From: a virus
IMG/VR virus record: IMGVR_UViG_3300009132_000023
Coordinates: 1-27,999 of that record
Length of the DNA: 27,999 nucleotides
Strand: one strand, 5' to 3'
Part shown: positions 1 to 5,600 of the stretch, one piece after another
Numbering within the stretch: the stretch's first letter is position 1
Layout of the letters: every line of letters begins with the position of its first letter
Made by a program: the position numbers and the translations under genes
The notes under the pieces: model-generated
What the model was told of the DNA's origin: nothing
Seen by the model: the letters and a program-made list of their open reading frames with translations, nothing else
The model's database searches: none

Positions 1-100
1 TCTCCGCTTTGCATTGCTGACAACGCCACTTGATATAGTGCTTCGCTTTCTGTTGTCTTCCGACCACCCTCGTTTTTACTGTTATCTCCTTATCACTCAT
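1..100 (-). CDS. Partial small zinc-ribbon protein (N-terminus only)
   Basis: An open frame starts with ATG at 98-100 and runs leftward out of the window; 33 residues are visible. It begins MSDKEITVKTRV, is rich in Lys and Arg, and contains a CQQC pair near the visible end, which looks like the first half of a zinc ribbon. Its ATG overlaps the TGA of the next gene upstream in the ATGA arrangement, so it is probably translated by coupling. The function is unknown and the C-terminus cannot be seen. Confidence 0.6.
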   Translation of the reverse strand, partial: MSDKEITVKTRVVGRQQKAKHYIKWRCQQCKAE

Positions 101-294
101 CGCTTCATCCCCCGAAATGGACAATTCGGACAATTTACCTGCTTATACGCTGGGTCGGATGCGGTCTCTGTACCGGGGTACGTGTAATGCAATTCGGTAT
201 TGCAGCGGGGACAGGTCACGCCTGCTCTTATATCAGGTTGGTATGGGGTATAGTTCTTAGCTACACGCTTGTTGTGTTCGTCAAGTGTTTCCAT
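97..294 (-). CDS. Small two-knuckle zinc-ribbon protein, 65 aa
   Basis: The protein has two CxxC pairs, CPRC in the middle and CPNC near the C-terminus, about 28 residues apart, the pattern of a four-cysteine zinc ribbon. Such proteins bind nucleic acid or act as small adaptors; the partner here is unknown. I start it at ATG 294 rather than at the in-frame GTG at 306, because a GAGG ribosome site sits seven bases before the ATG and none is well placed for the GTG. That site overlaps the stop of the upstream gene. The end overlaps the next gene by ATGA. Confidence 0.75.
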   Translation of the reverse strand: METLDEHNKRVAKNYTPYQPDIRAGVTCPRCNTELHYTYPGTETASDPAYKQVNCPNCPFRGMKR

Positions 295-302
295 GTTCAA
301 CC

Positions 303-545
303 TCACTTTTTGGGAGGTGTTCTTTTTTTAAAGCGCACGATTTGGTGGCTCTTCCAGACTCGATAGCCATCAGGTACAGGTTGACACTTGTATTTGAACC
401 CCAGTTCAACCATTTTTTCTTTAAGCCCTCGAGCATGTCCCCTTGTTGGGAAGAGAATCGAGTCTCCGTATTGCATTTTGTTGATCATCGACTCCCAATA
501 ATTGTAGTAAGGGACGTTCTTTTCAATTTTGTAGTCTCTTTTCAT
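303..545 (-). CDS. Phage hypothetical protein, 80 aa
   Basis: A small basic protein with no membrane segment. It begins MKRDYKIEKNVP, has an internal GDSILFPTRG stretch and a GYRVWK stretch, and ends in a Lys/Arg/Pro tail. The shape resembles short phage hypothetical proteins found in early regions, but I do not recognise a named family. A GGAG site lies eight bases before ATG 545. It sits within a chain of small co-directional genes and is probably co-transcribed with them. A nucleic-acid-binding role is possible from the charge, but that is inference. Confidence 0.7.
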   Translation of the reverse strand: MKRDYKIEKNVPYYNYWESMINKMQYGDSILFPTRGHARGLKEKMVELGFKYKCQPVPDGYRVWKSHQIVRFKKRTPPKK

Positions 546-548
546 TTC

Positions 549-644
549 TTAATCTCCGAAGAATTTTTTCATGGCCCATACCGTTACGAAGATGGTAGGC
601 CAGACCAGGAATCCAATAAGAAACGCTAGGGTTGCTGTGGTCAT
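549..644 (-). CDS. Tiny single-span membrane protein, 31 aa
   Basis: ATG 644 is preceded by a GAGG site and its ATGA overlaps the TGA of the upstream zinc-ribbon gene. Nearly the whole product is one hydrophobic helix (ATLAFLIGFLVWPTIFVTVW) followed by a short basic end (MKKFFGD). The TAA stop falls between the ribosome site and the ATG of the next gene. The tight fit between two neighbours and the good ribosome site argue that it is real although too short for most gene callers. Its function is unknown; small phage membrane peptides often alter host membrane functions. Confidence 0.6.
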   Translation of the reverse strand: MTTATLAFLIGFLVWPTIFVTVWAMKKFFGD

Positions 645-850
645 GCTTCACTCCTCAGACCAGTGGGTGCAGGCCAGTGCAGTCGTTGCAGATCCTGGTT
701 TTCGAGTAGTTTTTTCAGAACAAAATGATCAGGGTTACGCGCAAGAATGCTTTTGCAGGTGATGCACTGCAGCGCGTTTCCTCGGTAATGGTTCAGGTTT
801 TTTGTTTCGCCGCAAAAGGAACATATTCGCGCTTCGAGTTTAGTGCTCAT
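641..850 (-). CDS. Small zinc-ribbon protein, 69 aa
   Basis: The N-terminal half holds CSFC and CITC pairs separated by about 16 residues, a treble-clef or zinc-ribbon arrangement like that at the N-terminus of phage HNH nucleases and recombination endonuclease VII-type proteins, but with no nuclease motif after it. The C-terminal half is Leu/Lys-rich and probably helical. ATG 850 has a GGAAG site and overlaps the upstream stop as ATGA. It may be a stand-alone zinc-binding adaptor; the partner is not known. Confidence 0.7.
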   Translation of the reverse strand: MSTKLEARICSFCGETKNLNHYRGNALQCITCKSILARNPDHFVLKKLLENQDLQRLHWPAPTGLRSEA

Positions 851-1122
851 GCTTTGTCTTCCAGAAATCCAAAAGTGCTTTGTTGTTGGAGAATGAACGA
901 GGCTTTTGCATCATCGGGGGCGTCGCCTTTGACATGAATCTCAAAGAAGTTCAAATGTGGTAGAGGGAAGTCTTCGTCTTCGTTATGAATTTCTTCGGGA
1001 TTTAAATCCCTAATAATCTTTTGAGCTTCAGCGTTAGACATACCAGCAGGGATTTGGACAATGCGCAGGGAGGCTAGATTCTTTTTAGTCATTACTCGAA
1101 TGTTTCTAGTTGCTTGGTTCAT
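847..1122 (-). CDS. Hypothetical protein, 91 aa
   Basis: An acidic soluble protein with no recognised domain. Visible features are an Ala-rich helix around residues 28-38 (SNAEAQKIIRDL), an acidic stretch (EEIHNEDEDF) and a Gln-rich part near the C-terminus. ATG 1122 lies three bases after the TAA of the upstream gene with no strong ribosome site, so translation may depend on reinitiation. An alternative start is ATG 1092 (MTKKNL). It overlaps the next gene by ATGA, as part of the leftward small-gene operon. Confidence 0.65.
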   Translation of the reverse strand: MNQATRNIRVMTKKNLASLRIVQIPAGMSNAEAQKIIRDLNPEEIHNEDEDFPLPHLNFFEIHVKGDAPDDAKASFILQQQSTFGFLEDKA

Positions 1123-1125
1123 GTT

Positions 1126-1407
1126 TTAGGGCCTCATACTCAGCAACCGATACAATTGCTTGTCAGTTGCTATGGTTAAGTTTCTGAAGAACGTCTGGTT
1201 ATTGAGAGGAGACTCTTCTTCAATAACCACATGACAGTTGTCAGGCAATCGCACAGGCTCCGCCCATGTCCCGGCTTCGTTACGTGAGTAGTAAAGTATG
1301 GGTATGTTGTCGCGAGCACTGCGCGGTCCTTCGATGTAGATAGTTTTAGTCATTGCGACCTCCCACCAATGCTTACGGGGCACTGCCCAGGCGAATGGTT
1401 TGATCAT
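1126..1407 (-). CDS. Hypothetical protein, 93 aa (or 75 aa from the internal start)
   Basis: There are two plausible starts. ATG 1407 overlaps the stop of the upstream gene as ATGA and has GAGG eight bases before it. ATG 1353 (MTKTIYIEG) is preceded by a stronger GGGAGG site five bases away. The first 18 residues are Trp-rich (FAWAVPRKHWW) and would be lost with the internal start; both products may be made. The rest has a beta-rich look with PILYYSRNEAGTW and an HVVIEEE stretch. No known family is recognised. Confidence 0.65.
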   Translation of the reverse strand: MIKPFAWAVPRKHWWEVAMTKTIYIEGPRSARDNIPILYYSRNEAGTWAEPVRLPDNCHVVIEEESPLNNQTFFRNLTIATDKQLYRLLSMRP

Positions 1408-1583
1408 GGTTCTGCCTCTGTCAGTAATGTACGGTGTGTTTCAAAACCGCACCGCGTACAACGTTCCCATGCGTGTGTCTCGTTTTGAACGTAGACATAC
1501 GTGTTAGAGGTGATGCACTCCCAGCAGTCTTCTTTGCGAACAACTCTTAGGGGGCCGTTATCGTGGTGGTAAAATGTAGGCAT
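1404..1583 (-). CDS. Small zinc-ribbon protein, 59 aa
   Basis: This frame was read directly from the sequence and is below the usual length cutoff. It begins MPTFYHHDNGPLR, carries CWEC and CTRC pairs 22 residues apart, and ends GFETHRTLLTEAEP. The four cysteines make a compact zinc ribbon. An AGGAG site precedes ATG 1583 and the TGA overlaps the next ATG as ATGA. It fills what would otherwise be a gap in a packed operon, which supports it. The role is unknown. Confidence 0.7.
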   Translation of the reverse strand: MPTFYHHDNGPLRVVRKEDCWECITSNTYVYVQNETHAWERCTRCGFETHRTLLTEAEP

Positions 1584-1596
1584 CAGGGTCTCCTGG

Positions 1597-2034
1597 CTAT
1601 GAAACAGCTTCTGTAATTGTGATCAGGCCAGTGGATTTTGAAACGCGACCCGCGAGCCGTATGCGTTCAAGCTCGTCAGGCATCTCACCGTCACCAATAA
1701 AGTCGTAGTGGGGAGACCCATCGATGGGGTCACAACCTGTAAATCGCCAACGTTGATTGTCAGTGATGATGATCATGAAGTCGGATTCAGACCCATCGTT
1801 GTAAGTCACATCATCGTGAACGAGCTGAAGTTCTTCGTTTATTTCTGAAACGTTTAGAAGTCGGTCTTGGTTAGCAAATTCAATTTCGTAACAACATGCT
1901 TCAAATGGGTTAATAAAATGGAATTCAGCATTTGCGAATGCTTTGCTTAACGTAATACTCGCGCCCCATCTATTTTCTCTGATGACGACGTAGTGGTTAG
2001 TTGCAGTCAAAGATGATTTTGTTTCTGTAGACAT
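1597..2034 (-). CDS. Hypothetical protein, 145 aa
   Basis: A soluble acidic protein of 145 residues with a beta-rich pattern (HYVVIRENRWGASITL, DFMIIITDNQRWRF, HYDFIGDGEMP). ATG 2034 has a strong AGGAGG site. It is the first gene of the block 1-2034, downstream of the terminator at 2117-2152, so its expression needs read-through or a local promoter, neither of which is obvious. I do not recognise the family and assign no function. Confidence 0.75.
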   Translation of the reverse strand: MSTETKSSLTATNHYVVIRENRWGASITLSKAFANAEFHFINPFEACCYEIEFANQDRLLNVSEINEELQLVHDDVTYNDGSESDFMIIITDNQRWRFTGCDPIDGSPHYDFIGDGEMPDELERIRLAGRVSKSTGLITITEAVS

Positions 2035-2116
2035 CAGATCCTCCTAATGATCAAAATGATGATAGTGAAGCAGGCACGCTAGGCCCCCAGGGCCTCCGCC
2101 ATGAGCCATACAGCTC

Positions 2117-2152
2117 CATAAAAAAACCCCACCCGACCGGAGTCGGATGGGG
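2117..2152 (-). terminator. Rho-independent terminator after the 257-aa gene
   Basis: In minus-strand RNA, CCCCATCCGAC pairs with GTCGGGTGGGG (11 pairs with one G-U) around a four-base loop, followed at once by seven U residues. It begins only a few bases after the stop codon at 2161. This is the clearest leftward terminator in the window and separates the 257-aa gene from the downstream small genes. Confidence 0.9.
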
Positions 2153-2160
2153 AGTAGGGG

Positions 2161-2934
2161 TTAAGCAAACGCTCGATCAATGTCGTCATCCTCGAAGTCC
2201 GGTTCGGAGCTTCGCGGTGCAGCAACATTCTCGATTCTCTTAGCTCCCGGTAGATAGGAGCTGTCGTAGAGACCAAGATCGATGACTCCTGAACCGCGAT
2301 TTTCTTGAAATTCACGGTTAGAAAGCTCGATAGCTTCGCAAGCTTCAGAGAAATCATTGGTCTTGAACGGAACTGACCAGTTATTCTGATCGTCCTGAAC
2401 CGAAGGCGCGTACATATAAAGATCATCGTAGTTTTCTTTAAACTTCGACTGGAGATCTAAATGTATGTAGTTCAGATTCGTGTAGACTTCCTCGATCTGA
2501 AGACGCAGGGTTGCGAGAGATGATGCATCGATGCCAACTTCGTCGGCTATATCTTGTGCCCAATCAACGCCAGTGCCGCCAAGCGTAATAGTCTCGTTAA
2601 CAACTACTTTGTCGCGAGCGACTGAGAGGTTGTAAACAGCGCGGGTAGCAGAGTCCATTACGCGTTGCAGGTAGCCACAGAATGAAATGTCATAAACATG
2701 TGGTTTAGGTAAAGGGCGCAGGGCCTTTCTGGCAACGTCACAAGCTCGCTCGTGGTCGTTATGGTTCTCGATACCAGCCCACAAAATGGCGTGATAGATG
2801 TTCGGGATCTGATCGGTGTAGTTCATCTTGTTGGCGATGAGTGCCGAACAATCCCTCTGGTTGCGAGAAGTTTTGTGCAGCTGCTTCTCTAGGATGATTG
2901 TTTCAAGAAGTTCAAAAGTATTAGTAGTGCTCAT
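2161..2934 (-). CDS. Hypothetical early protein with acidic C-terminal tail, 257 aa
   Basis: The largest leftward gene. It has no recognised domain and looks largely helical (residues 1-110), with a central part around VNETITLGGTGVDW. The C-terminus is a strongly acidic tail, EPDFEDDDIDRAFA. Acidic tails ending in aromatic or hydrophobic residues are typical of single-stranded DNA-binding proteins, but no OB-fold can be claimed by eye. ATG 2934 has a GGAGG site. It stands alone, with a hairpin before it (3003-3026), a candidate promoter and operator (2961-2988), and a strong terminator after it, so it is probably an abundant and separately controlled product. Confidence 0.8.
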   Translation of the reverse strand: MSTTNTFELLETIILEKQLHKTSRNQRDCSALIANKMNYTDQIPNIYHAILWAGIENHNDHERACDVARKALRPLPKPHVYDISFCGYLQRVMDSATRAVYNLSVARDKVVVNETITLGGTGVDWAQDIADEVGIDASSLATLRLQIEEVYTNLNYIHLDLQSKFKENYDDLYMYAPSVQDDQNNWSVPFKTNDFSEACEAIELSNREFQENRGSGVIDLGLYDSSYLPGAKRIENVAAPRSSEPDFEDDDIDRAFA

Positions 2935-2960
2935 AGTATCCTCCGTGAATACTGAAAGGG

Positions 2961-2988
2961 AATTTAATTAGCGAACCAAATGGTTCAA
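2961..2988 (-). promoter_or_regulatory. Candidate promoter with overlapping palindromic operator
   Basis: On the minus strand TTGAAC (2983-2988) and TAAATT (2961-2966) are 16 bases apart, each matching four of six sigma-70 consensus bases. A 14-base inverted repeat, GAACCATTTGGTTC (2973-2986), covers the -35 end and the spacer, the place where a repressor would block polymerase. The expected transcript start is about 20 bases before ATG 2934. The hexamers are only moderate matches. Confidence 0.4.
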
Positions 2989-3002
2989 TTTTGAAACCCG
3001 AC

Positions 3003-3026
3003 GCTAAAGCCCCCTGGGGCTTTAGC
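3003..3026 (-). other. Strong hairpin between genes, possible terminator or processing site
   Basis: GCTAAAGCCC pairs perfectly with GGGCTTTAGC (10 pairs, four-base loop), starting three bases after the TAA of the 57-aa gene. There is no run of U on either side, so it is not a classical intrinsic terminator. It could stabilise the 3' end of the upstream message, be an RNase site, or terminate weakly. Confidence 0.5.
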
Positions 3027-3029
3027 TGG

Positions 3030-3203
3030 TTAGTGAACGTACTCCCTCGATAGAAAATCAAACTCTTCGGGAATAATACCGTTGGTATTATCGCTATGTA
3101 AAGAAATTAATTTACTATTATCGGAAGACGAATCAAATTGGTCAGAATTGTCGTCATCAGAGACGAGAGACCAGCGTTCAACGTGGAAATTCAGGATGTT
3201 CAA
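3030..3203 (-). CDS. Hypothetical acidic protein with TTG start, 57 aa
   Basis: An open frame of 57 residues starts at TTG 3203, with an AAGGAG ribosome site seven bases upstream, and ends at TAA 3030. It begins (M)NILNFHVERWSLVS, continues with an Asp/Ser/Asn-rich part (SDDDNSDQFDSSDNSK) and ends GIIPEEFDFLSREYVH. No ATG is available. It fills exactly the space between the 78-aa gene and the hairpin at 3003-3026, and the ribosome site would otherwise have no purpose. The function is unknown. An ATG-only search would miss it. Confidence 0.6.
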   Translation of the reverse strand: MNILNFHVERWSLVSDDDNSDQFDSSSDNSKLISLHSDNTNGIIPEEFDFLSREYVH

Positions 3204-3214
3204 GGTAGTGCTCC

Positions 3215-3451
3215 TTATCGGTTACGGTAGTCGTGATAGTCAATCGCGGCGGATAGACCAGTGTGATCCTCCAGTTCGTCGACGTCAGACTCGATATCCA
3301 TGAGCAGTAGAGTCATTATACCCAGCATAACGTCACTGGGGTTCTCTTTTGCATAGGCAATCGACTTATCGACGAATGGTTTTGCTTTGGCGCTATATTC
3401 GCGTCGCTTATTGAGAATTCGCGCTGCGGCTGCTTTGGCGTCATTCAGCAT
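3215..3451 (-). CDS. Hypothetical protein, 78 aa
   Basis: The start at ATG 3451 (MLNDAKAAAARILNK) is chosen because a GGAGG site lies seven bases upstream; the frame remains open to 3508 but without a better site. The N-terminal half is a basic, Ala-rich helix. Residues 37-52 include a short hydrophobic stretch, VMLGIMTLLLMDI, which may be a membrane-associated helix, and the C-terminus is acidic then His/Tyr-rich. It overlaps the upstream gene by 11 bases. No family is recognised. Confidence 0.65.
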   Translation of the reverse strand: MLNDAKAAAARILNKRREYSAKAKPFVDKSIAYAKENPSDVMLGIMTLLLMDIESDVDELEDHTGLSAAIDYHDYRNR

Positions 3452-3659
3452 TAATTTCCTCCAATGATGATAGTGAAACGGTATCGTTAGCGTCACAGTA
3501 GTACGCATTCGGGATGGTTTGCTTCGTGCAGTAGAGTCCCGGTGGAATGTCCTCTGACATTACCTGGGCCTCGTTAAACAACTCGAAGCCAAAAGCAGCG
3601 AAGAAGGCAGCAACAGCAAAGAAGGCCATTGCTGCTAGGTTTGTGTTATCAGATGCCAT
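3441..3659 (-). CDS. Small membrane protein, 72 aa
   Basis: It starts at ATG 3659 with a GGAGG site nine bases upstream; a TTG six bases earlier is too close to that site. Residues 8-28 (AAMAFFAVAAFFAAFGFELF) form one Ala/Phe-rich hydrophobic segment, either a signal anchor or a transmembrane helix. The following 45 residues contain two cysteines (LYCTKQ and YYCDAN) that could form a disulfide if the domain faces the periplasm. It overlaps both neighbours by 11 bases. The role is unknown. Confidence 0.65.
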   Translation of the reverse strand: MASDNTNLAAMAFFAVAAFFAAFGFELFNEAQVMSEDIPPGLYCTKQTIPNAYYCDANDTVSLSSLEEINAE

Positions 3660-3783
3660 CGTCAAAAGCCTCCGATAGTTTGGTAACCTTGGAAGGGTTG
3701 GTTCTGATCTCCTCTATAATGACGGCCACGCCAACGAAGTATCCGATTAAAAGTCCAACGATTAGGGAAAGTACTGCGGTCAT
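3649..3783 (-). CDS. Tiny single-span membrane protein, 44 aa
   Basis: ATG 3783 has an AGGAGG site nine bases upstream. Residues 2-23 (TAVLSLIVGLLIGYFVGVAV) form a Gly-containing transmembrane helix, followed by a charged tail (EEIRTNPSKVTKLSEAFDD). Its ATG overlaps the stop of the preceding gene as ATGA and its end overlaps the following gene by 11 bases. The perfect ribosome site and interlocking with both neighbours support it. No function can be assigned. Confidence 0.65.
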   Translation of the reverse strand: MTAVLSLIVGLLIGYFVGVAVIIEEIRTNPSKVTKLSEAFDDGI

Positions 3784-3878
3784 AGTAGACCTCCTATTGT
3801 GATTAGGATTGAAAGTGCGCCAATGGCGATGATGTTCATAACGAGCATTACTGCGTTAAGCATTAACAACTTGAGCAT
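3780..3878 (-). CDS. Tiny hydrophobic membrane peptide, 32 aa
   Basis: An AAGGAGG site lies five bases before ATG 3878. The 32 residues are almost all hydrophobic (MLKLLMLNAVMLVMN then IIAIGALSILITIGGLL), enough for one transmembrane helix. It begins inside the 3' end of the SLOG gene (23-base overlap) and its stop overlaps the next start as ATGA. It is one of four short membrane genes in this region. The function is unknown. Confidence 0.6.
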   Translation of the reverse strand: MLKLLMLNAVMLVMNIIAIGALSILITIGGLL

Positions 3879-4365
3879 GTGACCTCCTTATTCTTTCGTC
3901 GCCGCAATAGGTGCAAATCTGGTGACCATTGTCATGTAATTCCTGATAGTCGTGAAAAACGTCATTGAGGAGACGTACACCAGCGCGACAGAACTGCTTG
4001 CTCTCACCGTTACCGTATCGCAAGCGAAGGCGTTTTGCCTCTTTGATCATGTGGGCAGTGCCACGCGAATTGTTGAGCTGGAACGAGATCAGGTAGTCTG
4101 CGTACTCAGCCATTTGCGTGTTACGTTTGTATCCAGCAGATCTGCCGTACTTATTCCAGTGGGCAGGGAAACGAGTCAGTTTAAAACCTGATGATAGTGC
4201 GTACATTTCACCTTGTGCGTCTGCACCACGGGCCATACCAGATACGATTTCGATGTCGCCTTCTTCGCGTATACCATCGAGGAAATAGTCACAGACTGCC
4301 TTAAGGTAGTGGTAATTATCGAAGTTCCTGCTGCCAGCGATAATGACTTTGAAAGAATTGTTCAT
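3856..4365 (-). CDS. DUF2493/SLOG-family nucleotide-sensing protein with zinc-binding tail, 169 aa
   Basis: The N-terminal 115 residues carry the signature of the DUF2493 (YAcAr-type SLOG) family: IIAGSRNF at 8-15, SGMARGADAQG at 42-52, and KYGRSAGYKRNTQM followed by ADYLISF at 72-95, with SRGT at 100-103. SLOG proteins are Rossmann-like and are thought to bind nucleotides or nucleotide-derived signals; phage copies are common but mostly without a proven role. The last 50 residues add CTYC (151-154) and a nearby His163, probably a small metal-binding end. ATG 4365 has a GGAGA site and overlaps the preceding tiny frame as ATGA. Family call firm; function inferred. Confidence 0.85.
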   Translation of the reverse strand: MNNSFKVIIAGSRNFDNYHYLKAVCDYFLDGIREEGDIEIVSGMARGADAQGEMYALSSGFKLTRFPAHWNKYGRSAGYKRNTQMAEYADYLISFQLNNSRGTAHMIKEAKRLRLRYGNGESKQFCRAGVRLLNDVFHDYQELHDNGHQICTYCGDERIRRSHAQVVNA

Positions 4366-4451
4366 TTTGTATCTCCTTGGTCATCGATGAGGTTTATGGT
4401 TCGCGACACGCGGTTCGGGGTAAAAATGGTGTTTATAAAACTAAATAGCAT
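4362..4451 (-). CDS. Possible leader peptide or tiny gene before the SLOG gene, 29 aa
   Basis: ATG 4451 has an AAAGGAG site seven bases upstream. The frame gives MLFSFINTIFTPNRVSRTIN then LIDDQGDTK, and its TGA overlaps the ATG of the SLOG gene as ATGA. The strong ribosome site and exact overlap suggest it is translated and couples translation to the next gene. Either a leader peptide or a functional micro-protein is possible. It is the first translated unit below the repeat region. Confidence 0.5.
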   Translation of the reverse strand: MLFSFINTIFTPNRVSRTINLIDDQGDTK

Positions 4452-4516
4452 AAGAAAGCTCCTTTATATGCTGAAAAGATAGGAGTGAAATAGAACAAAA
4501 AGCTCAAAAAAAGCCG

Positions 4517-4835
4517 TGTGTGCCAGCAAAAGGGGGTGTGTGCCACGATGTGTGCCACAATGTGTGCCAGCTAAAATCTCTATTTATTTATTTAAATCAA
4601 AGACTTATAAATGTGTGCCATGTGTGCCAGCTAATTTGAGTTAAAGTTCGTTTAAAACGATGATTAGCGTTTTTCAAAACATCCCTTATGCTTAACTCAG
4701 AAAAAAGCTGACACACATGACACACAAACGGGTTTTTTGCGCGTAAGTTGATGATAGTTAAAGGAAAAAGTGTGTGTCAGGAAGGCCAAAAACTGCTGGT
4801 GTGTGTGCCACCTAAGCTGACACACATGACACACA
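4517..4835. repeat. Array of twelve TGTGTGYCA iterons; candidate origin or control region
   Basis: The nonamer TGTGTGYCA occurs on the plus strand at 4517, 4537, 4549, 4561, 4612, 4621, 4771 and 4802, and on the minus strand at 4709, 4718, 4818 and 4827. Copies at 4537, 4549 and 4561 are spaced by 12 bases. Three pairs (4612/4621, 4709/4718, 4818/4827) are head-to-tail with no gap and all carry the flank GCT, giving three copies of a 21-base element, the last two identical and inverted to the first. AT-rich DNA separates the groups (4571-4611 is about 85 percent AT). The stretch 4452-4860 has no gene. The pattern fits initiator iterons with an unwinding region, or an operator array. Confidence 0.75.
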
Positions 4836-4860
4836 CGATGAATTTCATGCGTTTCTCCCG

Positions 4861-5034
4861 TTACCGTTTGCAGGCGTGATGGTCATGAGCCTTGAACCGC
4901 GCCTCGCGTTCATCGAACCCCATGCGGAGGTACTGATGGTAGAGACGCTTTAGCTCCTGAAGATCTTTCGCGGATCGCGCACTTGGATCGCGATTAATCG
5001 GTGCGCGTGTCGTGCTTCGCGTTTGGTATCGCAT
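4861..5034 (-). CDS. Small basic hypothetical protein, 57 aa
   Basis: The start at ATG 5034 (MRYQTRSTTR) overlaps the TAA of the preceding gene as TAATG, with a GGAG site eight bases upstream; the longer open frame to 5163 runs back over the neighbouring gene and lacks a ribosome site. It is very basic, with an Arg-rich N-terminus, a helical middle (DLQELKRLYHQYLRMG) and a His-rich end (HDHHACKR). It lies just above the iteron array. DNA or RNA binding is possible from charge only. Confidence 0.65.
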   Translation of the reverse strand: MRYQTRSTTRAPINRDPSARSAKDLQELKRLYHQYLRMGFDEREARFKAHDHHACKR

Positions 5035-5339
5035 TACGCTGCTCCTTTGGGGGTGTCTGATCCAACTAGGCACTGCTCGGTATAGGCGGTGCTGTTCTGT
5101 ACCTTGGCGCAATTGGGGCAGGTGCGCGTTTCGCGATACCCACCGTCGCGTACTTTCTTCCAAGCGTGCAGGTTGATGACGCCCTTCTTACGAACGCGAT
5201 CCACGAATCCCGATACTTTCTTCATGGGCACTGCTTGCTTGAAACGGTACACGTTGCCTGATGCAGACTTGACGTAGACGACTGTTGCGTCCTCTTTGCT
5301 CGCGGCAACCTGGGCAACTCTTGCTGTTGTTATGGACAT
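5034..5339 (-). CDS. Hypothetical protein with CPNC motif, 101 aa
   Basis: The start at ATG 5339 (MSITTARVAQVAASK) has an AAGGAG site eight bases upstream; the frame extends to 5417 without a better start. The middle is basic and beta-like (TVVYVKSASGNVYRFK, VDRVRKKG). The C-terminal 25 residues carry CPNC and one further Cys, an incomplete zinc-ribbon pattern. It is the first leftward gene from the divergent region 5340-5600, so it may be an immediate-early gene. The function is unknown. Confidence 0.7.
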   Translation of the reverse strand: MSITTARVAQVAASKEDATVVYVKSASGNVYRFKQAVPMKKVSGFVDRVRKKGVINLHAWKKVRDGGYRETRTCPNCAKVQNSTAYTEQCLVGSDTPKGAA

Positions 5340-5600
5340 GGTGCTTCTCCTTGTTATGTGACTGAGAACTTCAATCACTTCACAAACGAAGCCCGACGCA
5401 GCGTGAGCTTGTCTCACGGTGCAGATCTACCTCGGTTTTTGCGACAAGGTTCCATGACCGGAAACCAAAACAAGGTTCCAGATACGCGAATCGGGGGACG
5501 TGGTACGCGCAGGGGCAAGGGGGGAGATAGTGCGTGAGTGATATAGAAGTAAATTTGAAAAAATTTTTTTAAAAAATATCTGTGATATTATTTCCGCCCC
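5340..5600. promoter_or_regulatory. Divergent intergenic control region
   Basis: This 261-bp gene-free stretch separates the leftward and rightward genes. It holds a small hairpin (CGTGAG/CTCACG, 5402-5418), an 11-base direct repeat ACAAGGTTCCA at 5444-5454 and 5470-5480 with GGAAACC in inverted orientation between them, a purine-rich run near 5510-5530, and A/T tracts at 5551-5579 just before the rightward extended -10. I see no convincing leftward sigma-70 promoter, although one is expected here. Confidence 0.55.
5584..5591 (+). promoter_or_regulatory. Candidate extended -10 promoter for the rightward genes
   Basis: TG at 5583-5584 followed by one base and TATTAT (5586-5591) matches an extended -10 element with five of six consensus bases. 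The upstream A/T tracts (5551-5579) could serve as an UP element; no good -35 is present. The predicted transcript start, about 5597-5599, is only two to four bases before ATG 5601, which implies a leaderless or nearly leaderless message. Confidence 0.5.

Noticed and set aside
285-629. Plus-strand frame of 114 residues
   Set aside because: It lies opposite several minus-strand genes with good ribosome sites and itself has none and no recognisable domain.
2035-2116. Tiny frames and the hairpin AGGCCC/GGGCCT (2081-2095) between the terminator and the 145-aa gene
   Set aside because: The frames are about 20 codons with no convincing ribosome site, and the 6-bp hairpin alone supports no function.
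2055-3477. The 15-base match AATGATGATAGTGAA at 2055-2069 and 3463-3477, both upstream of ribosome sites
   Set aside because: One 15-base match is expected by chance at about this rate in 28 kb, one copy lies inside coding sequence, and only two copies exist.
4517-4835. CRISPR array
   Set aside because: Repeats are only 9 bases (21 for the double unit), lie in both orientations, and spacers are not of regular length.
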